64,000 nucleotides of DNA from Arenicola marina (lineage: Eukaryota > Annelida > Polychaeta > Arenicolidae), in the NCBI GenBank assembly GCA_964019135.1, contig OZ025255.1:4898001-4962000 (forward strand), read 5' to 3'. The translations under genes and the position numbers were made by a program. Positions 54,905 through 64,000 of this stretch are shown one piece after another. Under the pieces are notes generated by a model. That model saw only the letters and a program-made list of their open reading frames with translations. It made no database searches and was not told the origin of the DNA. Position 1 is the first letter of the stretch, and the number at the start of each line of letters is the position of its first letter.

Positions 54905-56415
54905 TGTGTCACCGCTATGACGTCAGTACTACATGTACAATGTGTCAACGCCCTGACGTCAGTACTACATGTACAAGGTGTCACCGCCCTGGCGTCAGTA
55001 CTACATGTACAATGTGTCACCGCCCTGACGTCAGTACTACATGTACAATGTGTCACCGCCCTGACGTCAGTACTACATGTACAATGTGTCACCGCCCTGA
55101 CGTCAGTACTGCATGTACAAGGTGTCACCGCCTTGACGTCAGTACTACATGTACACTGTGTCACCGCCCTGACGTCAGTACTACATGTACACTGTGTCAC
55201 CGCCCCGACGTCAGTACTACATGTACACTGTGTCACCGCCCTGACGTCAGTACTACATGTACACTGTGTCACCGCCCTGACGTCAGTACTATATGTACAC
55301 TGTGTCACCGCCCTGACGTCAGTACTACATGTACACTGTGTCACCGCCCTGACGTCAATATTATATGTACACTGTGTCACCGCCCGGACGTCAGTACTAC
55401 ATGTACACTGTGTCACCGCCCTGACGTCAGTACTGCATGTACACTGTGTCACCGCCCTGACGTCAGTACTACATGTACACTGTGTCACCGCCCCGACGTC
55501 AGTACTACATGTACACTGTGTCACCGCCCTGACGTCAGTACTACATGTACACTGTGTCAACGCCCTGACGTCAGTACTACATGTACACTGTGTCACCGCC
55601 CTGACGTCAGTACTACATGTACAATGTGTCACCGCCCTGACGTCAGTACTATATGCACACTGTGTCACCGCCCCGACGTCAGTACTACATGTACACTGTG
55701 TCACCGCCCTGACGTCAGTACTACATGTACACTGTGTCACCGCCCCGACGTCGGTACTACATGTACACTGTGTCACCGCCCTGACGTCAGTACTACATGT
55801 ACACTGTGTCACCGCCCTGACGTCAGTACTACATGTACACTGTGTCACCGCCCTGACGTCAGTACTACATGTACACTGTGTCACCGCCCCGACGTCAGTA
55901 CTACATGTACACTGTGTCACCGCCCTGACGTCAGTACTACATGTACACTGTGTCACCGCCCCGACGTCAGTACTACATGTACACTGTGTCACCGCCCTGA
56001 CGTCAGTACTACATGTACACTGTGTCACCGCCCTGACGTCAGTACTACATGTACACTGTGTCACCGCCCTGACGTCAGTACTACATGTACACTGTGTCAC
56101 CGCCCTGACGTCAGTACTACATGTACAATGTGTCACCGCCCTGATGTCAGTACTGCATGTACACTGTGTCACCGCCCTGATGTCAGTACTACATGTACTC
56201 TGTGTCACCGCCCTGACGTCAGTACTGTATGTACACTGTGTCACCGCCCTGACGTCAGTACTACATGTACAAGGTGTCACCGCCCTGACGTCAGTACTAC
56301 ATGTACACTGTGTCACCGCCCTGACGTCAGTACTATATGTACACTGTGTCACCGCCCTGACGTCAGTACTACATGTACAATGTGTCACCGCCCTGACGTC
56401 AGACTACATGTACAA
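54905..56415 (+). repeat. Block 32: 42-unit block, copy 4 of 4
   Basis: It has the 42-unit layout with private GTCAACGCC in its second unit (near 54,945) and CAATATTATATG near 55,358, where the other copies have CAATACTATATG. Confidence 0.91.
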
Positions 56416-56774
56416 TGTGTCACCGCTATGACGTCAGTACTACATGTACAATGTGTCACCGCCCTGACGTCAGTACTACATGTACAACGTGTCACCGCCC
56501 TGACGTCAGTACTACATGTACACTGTGTCACCGCCCTGACGTCAGTACTACATGTACAATGTGTCACCGCCCTGACGTCAGTACTACATGTACAATGTGT
56601 CACCGCCCTGACGTCAGTACTACATGTACAAAGTGTCACCGCCCTGTCGTCAGTACTACATGTACACTGTGTCACCGCCCTGACGTCAGTACTATATGTA
56701 CACTGTGTCACCGCCCTGACGTCAGTACTACATGTACAATGTGTCACCGCCCTGACGTCAGACTACATGTACAA
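56416..56774 (+). repeat. Block 33: 10-unit block, copy 5 of 5
   Basis: Same barcode as the other four. It opens the third, shortened copy of the third-order repeat (56,416-62,026). Confidence 0.93.
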
Positions 56775-58753
56775 TGTGTCACCGTTATGACGTCAGTACT
56801 ACATGTACAATGTGTCACCGCCCTGACGTCAGTACTACATGTACAACGTGTCACCGCCCTGACGTCAGTACTACATGTACACTGTGTGACCGCCCTGACG
56901 TCAGTACTACATGTACAATGTGTCACCGCCCTGACGTCAGTACTACATGTACAATGTGTCACCGCCCTGACGTCAGTACTGCATGTACAAGGTGTCACCG
57001 CCCTGACGTCAGTACTACATGTACACTGTGTCACCGCCCTGCCGTCAGTACTACATGTACAATGTGTCACCGCCCTGACGTCAGTACTACATGTACAATG
57101 TGTCACCGCCCTGACGTCAGTACTGCATGTACAAGGTGTCACCGCCCTGACGTCAGTACTACATGTACAATGTGTCACCGCCCTGACGTCAATACTACAT
57201 GTACACTGTATCACCACCCTGACGTCAGTACTACATGTACACTGTGTCACCGCCCTGACGTCAGTACTACATGTACAATGTGTCACCGCCCTGACGTCAG
57301 TACTACATGTACAAGGTGTCACCGCCCTGACGTCAGTACTACATGTACACTGTGTCACCGCCCTGACGTCAGTACTGCATGTACACTGTGTCACCGCCCT
57401 GACGTCAGTACTACATGTACACTGTGTCACCGCCCTGACGTCAGTACTACATGTACAATGTGTCACCGCCCTGACGTCAGTACTACATGTACACTCTGTC
57501 ACCGCCCTGACGTCAGTACTACATGTACAATGCGTCACCGCCCTGACGTCAGTACTACATTTACACTGTGTCACCGCCTTGACGTCAGTACAATATGTAC
57601 AATGTGTCACCGCCCTGACGTCAGTACTACATGTACACTGTGTCACCGCCCTGACGTCAGTACTGCATGTACAACGTGTCATCGCCCCAACGTCCATACT
57701 ACATGTACAAGGTGTCACCGCCCTGTCGTCAGTACTACATGTACAAGCTGTCACCGCCCTGACGTCAGTACTACATGTACACTGTGTCACCGCCCTGGCG
57801 TCAGTACTACATGTACAAGAAGTCACCGCCCTGACGTCAGTACTACATGTACACAGTGTCATCGCCCTGACGTCAGTACTACATGTACAATGTGTCGCCG
57901 CCCTGACGTCAGTACTACATGTACACTGTGTCACCGCCCTGACGTCAGTACCACATGTACACTGTGTCACCGCCCTGACGTCAGTACTACATGTACAATG
58001 TGTCACCGCCCTGACGTCAGTACTACATGTACAATGTGTCACCGCCCTGACGTCAGTACTACATGTACACTGTGTCACCGCCCTGACGTCAGTACTACAT
58101 ATACAATGTGCCACCGCCCTGACGTCAGTACTACATGTACAATGTGTCACCGCCCTGACGTCAGTACTACATGTACATTGTGTCACCGCCCTGACGTCAG
58201 TACTACATGTACACTGTGTCACCGCCCTGACGTCAGTACCACATGTACAATGTGTCACCGCCCTGACGTCAGTACTACATGTACATTGTGTCACCGCCCT
58301 GACGTCAGTACTACATGTACAATGTGTCACCGCCCTGACGTCAGTACCACATGTACACTGTGTCACCGCCCTGACGTCAGTACTACATGTACAATGTGTC
58401 ACCGCCCTGACGTCAGTACTACATGTACAAGTTGTCACCGACCTGACGTCAGTACTACATGTACACTGTGTCACCGCCCTGACGTCAGTACTACATGTAC
58501 ACTGTGTCACCGCCCTGGCGTCAGTACTACATGTACACTGTGTCACCGCCCTGGCGTCAGTACTACATGTACACTGTGTCACCGCCCTGGCGTCAGTACT
58601 ACATGTACACTGTGTCACCGCCCTGACGTCAGTACTACATGTACAAGGTGTCACCGCCCCGACGTCAGTACTACATGTGCAAGATGTCACCGCCCTGATG
58701 TCAGTACTACATGTACACTGTGTCACCGCCCTGACGTCAGACTACATGTACAA
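56775..58753 (+). repeat. Block 34: 55-unit block, H1 (T-type) head, alpha tail
   Basis: It follows the 62-unit block closely up to the CCTGGCG units near 58,500-58,590, then passes directly to a plain L unit and the alpha tail. Seven units are missing, including one TTGTCACCGACC unit, GTCACAGCC and GTCAAAGCC. An in-register deletion between similar CCTGGCG units explains it. Confidence 0.89.
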
Positions 58754-59976
58754 TGTGTCACCGCTATGACGTCAGTACTACATGTACAATGTGTCACCGC
58801 CCTGACGTCAGTACTACATGTACAAGGTGTCACCGCCCTGGCGTCAGTACTACATGTACAATGTGTCACCGCCCTGACGTCAGTACTACATGTACACTGT
58901 GTCACCGCCCTGACGTCAGTACTATATGCACACTGTGTCACCGCCCTGACGTCAGTACTACATGTACAATGTGTCACCGCCCTGACGTCAGTACTGCATG
59001 TACAAGGTGTCACCGCCTTGACGTCAGTACTACATGTACACTGTGTCACCGCCCTGACGTCAGTACTACATGTACACTGTGTCACCGCCCCGACGTCAGT
59101 ACTACATGTACACTGTGTCACCGCCCTGACGTCAGTACTACATGTACACTGTGTCACCGCCCTGACGTCAGTACTATATGTACACTGTGTCACCGCCCTG
59201 ACGTCAGTACTACATGTACACTGTGTCACCGCCCTGACGTCAGTACTATATGTACACTGTGTCACCGCCCCGACGTCAGTACTACATGTACACTGTGTCA
59301 CCGCCCTGACGTCAGTACTGCATGTACACTGTGTCACCGCCCTGACGTCAGTACTACATGTACACTGTGTCACCGCCCCGACGTCAGTACTACATGTACA
59401 CTGTGTCACCGCCCTGACGTCAGTACTACATGTACACTGTGTCAACGCCCTGACGTCAGTACTACATGTACACTGTGTCACCGCCCTGACGTCAGTACTA
59501 CATGTACAATGTGTCACCGCCCTGACGTCAGTACTATATGCACACTGTGTCACCGCCCTGACGTCAGTACTACATGTACACTGTGTCACCGCCCTGACGT
59601 CAGTACTACATGTACACTGTGTCACCGCCCTGACGTCAGTACTACATGTACACTGTGTCACCGCCCTGACGTCAGTACTACATGTACAATGTGTCACCGC
59701 CCTGATGTCAGTACTGCATGTACACTGTGTCACCGCCCTGATGTCAGTACTACATGTACTCTGTGTCACCGCCCTGACGTCAGTACTGTATGTACACTGT
59801 GTCACCGCCCTGACGTCAGTACTACATGTACAAGGTGTCACCGCCCTGACGTCAGTACTACATGTACACTGTGTCACCGCCCTGACGTCAGTACTATATG
59901 TACACTGTGTCACCGCCCTGACGTCAGTACTACATGTACAATGTGTCACCGCCCTGACGTCAGACTACATGTACAA
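58754..59976 (+). repeat. Block 35: 34-unit block, H2 head, beta tail, copy 2
   Basis: Same unit order as 13,274-14,496, about 45 kb away, and it again lies between an alpha tail and a 25-unit block. Confidence 0.91.
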
Positions 59977-60875
59977 TGTGTCACCGCTATGACGTCAGTA
60001 CTACATGTACAATGTGTCACCGCCCTGACGTCAGTACTACATGTACAACGTGTCACCGCCCTGACGTCAGTACTACATGTACACTGTGTCACCGCCCTGA
60101 CGTCAGTACTACATGTACAATGTGTCACCGCCCTGACGTCAGTACTACATGTACACTGTGTCACCGCCCTGACGTCAGTACTGCATGTACAAGGTGTCAC
60201 CGCCCTGACGTCAGTACTGCATGTACACTGTGTCACCGCCCTGACGTCAGTACTACATGTACACTGTGTCACCGCCCCGACGTCAGTACTACATGTACAC
60301 TGTGTCACCGCCCTGACGTCAGTACTACATGTACACTGTGTCAACGCCCTGACGTCAGTACTACATGTACACTGTGTCACCGCCCTGACGTCAGTACTAC
60401 ATGTACAATGTGTCACCGCCCTGACGTCAGTACTATATGCACACTGTGTCACCGCCCTGACGTCAGTACTACATGTACACTGTGTCACCGCCCTGACGTC
60501 AGTACTACATGTACACTGTGTCACCGCCCTGACGTCAGTACTACATGTACACTGTGTCACCGCCCTGACGTCAGTACTACATGTACAATGTGTCACCGCC
60601 CTGATGTCAGTACTGCATGTACACTGTGTCAACGCCCTGATGTCAGTACTACATGCACTCTGTGTCACCGCCCTGACGTCAGTACTGTATGTACACTGTG
60701 TCACCGCCCTGACGTCAGTACTACATGTACAAGGTGCCACCGCCCTGTCGTCAGTACTACATGTACACTGTGTCACCGCCCTGACGTCAGTACTATATGT
60801 ACACTGTGTCACCGCCCTGACGTCAGTACTACATGTACAATGTGTCACCGCCCTGACGTCAGACTACATGTACAA
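59977..60875 (+). repeat. Block 36: 25-unit block, copy 5 of 5
   Basis: It matches 14,497, including GTCAACGCCCTGATG near 60,630, so it groups with the copies in the other third-order repeats rather than with those in the 69-unit region. Confidence 0.92.
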
Positions 60876-62026
60876 TGTGTCACCGCTATGACGTCAGTAC
60901 TACATGTACAATGTGTCACCGCCCTGACGTCAGTACTACATGTACAACGTGTCACCGCCCTGACGTCAGTACTACATGTACACTGTGTCACCGCCCTGAC
61001 GTCAGTACTACATGTACAATGTGTCACCGCCCTGACGTCAGTCCTACATGTACAATGTGTCACCGCCCTGACGTCAGTACTGCATGTACAAGGTGTCACC
61101 GCCCTGACGTCAGTACTACATGTACACTGTGTCACCGCCCTGACGTCAGTACTACATGTACAATGTGTCACCGCCCTGACGTCAGTACTACATGTACAAT
61201 GTGTCACCGCCCTGACGTCAGTACTGCATGTACAAGGTGTCACCGTCCTGACGTCAGTACTACATGTACAATGTGTCACCGCCCTGACGTCAATACTACA
61301 TGTACACTGTATCACCACCCTGACGTCAGTACTACATGTACACTGTGTCACCGCCCTGACGTCAGTACTACATGTACAATGTGTCACCGCCCTGACGTCA
61401 GTACTACATGTACAAGGTGTCACCGCCCTGACGTCAGTACTACATGTACACTGTGTCACCGCCCTGACGTCAGTACTGCATGTACACTGTGTCACCGCCC
61501 TGACGTCAGTACTACATGTACACTGTGTCACCGCCCTGACGTCAGTACTACATGTACAATGTGTCACCGCCCTGACGTCAGTACTACATGTACACACTGT
61601 CACCGCCCTGACGTCAGTACTACATGTACAATGCGTCACCGCCCTGACGTCAGTACTACATTTACACTGTGTCACCGCCTTAACGTCAGTACAATATGTA
61701 CAATGTGTCACCGCCCTGACGTCAGTACTACATGTACACTGTGTCACCGCCCTGACGTCAGTACTGCATGTACAACGTGTCATCGCCCCAACGTCAGTAC
61801 TACATGTACAAGGTGTCACCGCCCTGTCGTCAGTACTACATGTACAAGCTGTCACCGCCCTGACGTCAGTACTACATGTACACTGTGTCACCGCCCTGGC
61901 GTCAGTACTACATGTACAAGAAGTCACCGCCCTGACGTCAGTACTACATGTACACAGTGTCACCGCCCTGACGTCAGTACTACATGTACAATGTGTCACC
62001 GCCCTGACGTCAGACTACATGTACAA
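60876..62026 (+). repeat. Block 37: 32-unit block, H1 (SP) head, short end
   Basis: It has the SP head with CAGTCCTAC near 61,041, CACACTGTC near 61,594 and GCCTTAACG near 61,680. It stops two units after the AAGAAGTCACC marker (near 61,920) with a plain M unit before the boundary. It is the shortest of the SP-headed blocks. Confidence 0.88.
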
Positions 62027-63429
62027 TGTGTCACCGCTATGACGTCAGTACTACATGTACAATGTGTCACCGCCCTGACGTCAGTACCACATGTACAACG
62101 TGTCACCGCCCTGACGTCAGTACTACATGTACACTGTGTCACCGCCCTGACGTCAGTACTACATGTACAATGTGTCACCGCCCTGACGTCAGTCCTACAT
62201 GTACAATGTGTCACCGCCCTGACGTCAGTACTGCATGTACAAGGTGTCACCGCCCTGACGTCAGTACTACATGTACACTGTGTCACCGCCCTGACGTCAG
62301 TACTACATGTACAATGTGTCACCGCCCTGACGTCAGTACTACATGTACAATGTGTCACCGCCCTGACGTCAGTACTGCATGTACAAGGTGTCACCGTCCT
62401 GACGTCAGTACTACATGTACAATGTGTCACCGCCCTGACGTCAATACTACATGTACACTGTATCACCACCCTGACGTCAGTACTACATGTACACTGTGTC
62501 ACCGCCCTGACGTCAGTACTACATGTACAATGTGTCACCGCCCTGACGTCAGTACTACATGTACAAGGTGTCACCGCCCTGACGTCAGTACTACATGTAC
62601 ACTGTGTCACCGCCCTGACGTCAGTACTGCATGTACACTGTGTCACCGCCCTGACGTCAGTACTACATGTACACTGTGTCACCGCCCTGACGTCAGTACT
62701 ACATGTACAATGTGTCACCGCCCTGACGTCAGTACTACATGTACACACTGTCACCGCCCTGACGTCAGTACTACATGTACAATGCGTCACCGCCCTGACG
62801 TCAGTACTACATTTACACTGTGTCACCGCCTTAACGTCAGTACAATATGTACAATGTGTCACCGCCCTGACGTCAGTACTACATGTACACTGTGTCACCG
62901 CCCTGACGTCAGTACTGCATGTACAACGTGTCATCGCCCCAACGTCAGTACTACATGTACAAGGTGTCACCGCCCTGTCGTCAGTACTACATGTACAAGC
63001 TGTCACCGCCCTGACGTCAGTACTACATGTACACTGTGTCACCGCCCTGGCGTCAGTACTACATGTACAAGAAGTCACCGCCCTGACGTCAGTACTACAT
63101 GTACACAGTGTCATCGCCCTGACGTCAGTACTAAATGTACAATGTGTCGCCGCCCTGACGTCAGTACTACATGTACACTGTGTCACCGCCCTGACGTCAG
63201 TACCACATGTACACTGTGTCACCGCCCTGACGTCAGTACTACATGTACAATGTGTCACCGCCCTGACGTCAGTACTACATGTACACTGTGTCACCGCCCT
63301 GACGTCAGTACTACATGTACAATGTGTCACCGCCCTGACGTCAGTACTACATGTACAATGTGTCACCGCCCTGACGTCAGTACTACATGTACAATGTGTC
63401 ACTGCCCTGACGTCAGACTACATGTACAA
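62027..63429 (+). repeat. Block 38: 39-unit block, H1 (SP) head, gamma tail
   Basis: It is close to 16,763-18,201, with the same M-M-M end. It has CAGTACCACATG in its second unit (near 62,085) and GTCACTGCCC just before the boundary (near 63,401), both private here. Confidence 0.88.
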
Positions 63430-63860
63430 TGTGTCACCGTTATGACGTCAGTACTACATGTACAATGTGTCACCGCCCTGACGTCAGTACTACATGTACA
63501 ACGTGTCACCGCCCTGACGTCAGTACTACATGTACACTGTGTCACCGCCCTGACGTCAGTACTACATGTACAATGTGTCACCGCCCTGACGTCAGTACTA
63601 TATGCACACTGTGTCACCGCCCCGACGTCAGTACTACATGTACACTGTGTCACCGCCCTGACGTCAGTACTACATGTACAATGTGTCACCGCCCTGACGT
63701 CAGTACTACATGTACACTGTGTCACCGCCCTGACGTCAGTACTACATGTACAATGTGTCACCGCCCTGACGTCAGTACTACATGTACAATGTGTCACCGC
63801 CCTGACGTCAGTACTACATGTACAATGTGTCACCGCCCTGACGTCAGACTACATGTACAA
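63430..63860 (+). repeat. Block 39: 12-unit block, H1 head, gamma tail
   Basis: Codes are M-M-T-L-M-L-L-M-L-M-M-M, with a TATATGCACAC unit and a CCCCGACG unit. It looks like a 10/25-type head joined to the gamma tail of the block before it. No other 12-unit block occurs. Confidence 0.88.
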
Positions 63861-64000
63861 TGTGTCACCGTTATGACGTCAGTACTACATGTACAATGTG
63901 TCACCGCCCTGACGTCAGTACTACATGTACAACGTGTCACCGCCCTGACGTCAGTACTACATGTACACTGTGTCACCGCCCTGACGTCAGTACTACATGT
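63861..64000 (+). repeat. Block 40: start of an H1 (T-type) block, cut by window edge
   Basis: Three full units and 32 bases of a fourth, read M-M-T-L, after a T-type boundary. The array clearly continues past the window. Confidence 0.9.

Larger units (their letters stand above)
1..64000 (+). repeat. 36-bp satellite array filling the window
   Basis: Head-to-tail copies of one 36-bp unit run from the first base to the last, all in one orientation, with 1,778 full units and a final partial copy of 32 bases. Within each unit, CTGACGTCAG (10-bp palindrome, unit bases 13-22) and TACATGTA (8-bp palindrome, bases 26-33) are almost constant, while bases 36, 1 and 2 vary most. Units of 35 bp appear only at 40 block boundaries. 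No gene, tRNA, rRNA, transposon end or unique spacer is visible. Satellite identity is certain. The chromosomal setting (centromere, subtelomere or other heterochromatin) is inference, and I do not recognise the family. Confidence 0.98.

Noticed and set aside
1-64000. CRISPR array (36-bp repeats)
   Set aside because: The 36-bp period resembles CRISPR direct repeats, but units abut directly with no spacers, and no cas genes or leader are present.
1-64000. Giant protein genes made of 12-residue repeats
   Set aside because: Frames are open only because 36 is divisible by three and the unit lacks stops in those frames. All long frames start at a boundary ATG and stop at the second boundary after it, both strands are open at once, and no promoter, splice structure or non-repeat domain is seen.
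1-64000. Telomeric or microsatellite DNA
   Set aside because: There is no short G-rich telomere motif. The unit is a complex 36-mer.
1-64000. Transposon or virus-derived insertion inside the array
   Set aside because: Every stretch I read is a 35- or 36-bp unit. The exact 36n-1 spacing leaves no room for an insertion, unless of an exact multiple of the unit made of the unit itself.
1-64000. Inverted repeat or strand switch
   Set aside because: The unit contains short palindromes, but the GTGTCACC end keeps the same orientation from start to finish.
1-64000. Assembly artefact from repeated pasting of one read
   Set aside because: Blocks differ by many ordered private variants and by whole-unit gains and losses, which argues for real structure. 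Local copy number errors cannot be excluded without reads.

Overview
The whole 64,000-base window is one uninterrupted tandem satellite array. The unit is 36 bp long, read here as TGTGTCACCGCCCTGACG + TCAGTACTACATGTACAC (about 53% GC), and all copies point the same way. I count 1,778 complete monomers plus a 32-base partial copy at the right edge. I see no gene, RNA gene, transposon, non-repetitive spacer or inversion. An array this long, with layered higher-order repeats, points to satellite heterochromatin of a eukaryote (centromeric, pericentromeric, subtelomeric or sex-chromosomal) in a long-read assembly. I do not recognise the monomer and will not name a taxon.

The array is divided into blocks by a boundary signature that occurs 40 times. 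One monomer loses a single T (CAGTACTAC becomes CAGACTAC, giving 35 bp), and the next monomer carries CGCTATGACG or CGTTATGACG instead of CGCCCTGACG. All 39 distances between neighbouring boundaries are exactly 36n-1 bp. In order, n = 10, 75, 10, 62, 31, 25, 37, 42, 10, 62, 34, 25, 38, 40, 26, 102, 69, 25, 69, 64, 69, 25, 80, 103, 42, 80, 74, 42, 10, 65, 75, 42, 10, 55, 34, 25, 32, 39, 12 (total 1,770). The boundary monomer is therefore the only net length change in the window.

Blocks are built from a few heads and tails. To describe them I give each monomer a letter, the amino acid its junction triplet would encode (base 36 plus bases 1-2 of the next unit: CTG=L, ATG=M, AGG=R, ACG=T, AAG=K, AGT/AGC=S, CAC=H, CAG=Q). 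This is only a barcode, not a claim of translation. Heads: H1 (M-M-T-L-M, in a T-type form and an 'SP' form carrying CAGTCCTAC), H2 (M-M-R-M with CCTGGCG in the R unit) and H3 (M-M-L-L-S with TTGTCACCGACC). Tails: alpha (CCCCGACG, then AAGATGTCACC with TGATGTC), beta (R-L-L-M), beta-prime (AAGGTGCCACC with CTGTCG), gamma (M-M-M) and delta (L-L-M after a CCCG-rich run).

The order of blocks is not random. Alpha tails are followed by H2 heads in 8 of 8 cases, and all 8 H2 heads follow an alpha tail. Each of the five 10-unit blocks is followed by a T-type H1 block. Each of the five 25-unit blocks is followed by an SP-type H1 block. A third-order repeat of about 6 kb (10-62-34-25-38 units) occurs at 3,238-9,172, 10,684-16,762 and 56,416-62,026. 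The middle (22,808-37,236) is built from 69-25-69/80 sets, and the right-centre (37,237-54,904) from H3 bodies alternating with 42-unit blocks. Hybrid blocks show that unequal exchange has recombined these modules while keeping the 36-bp register.

Two plus-strand frames and one minus-strand frame are open across whole blocks. This follows from the unit length (divisible by three) and its triplet content. The one-base deletion at each boundary rotates the frame and ends them, so I treat them as non-coding.
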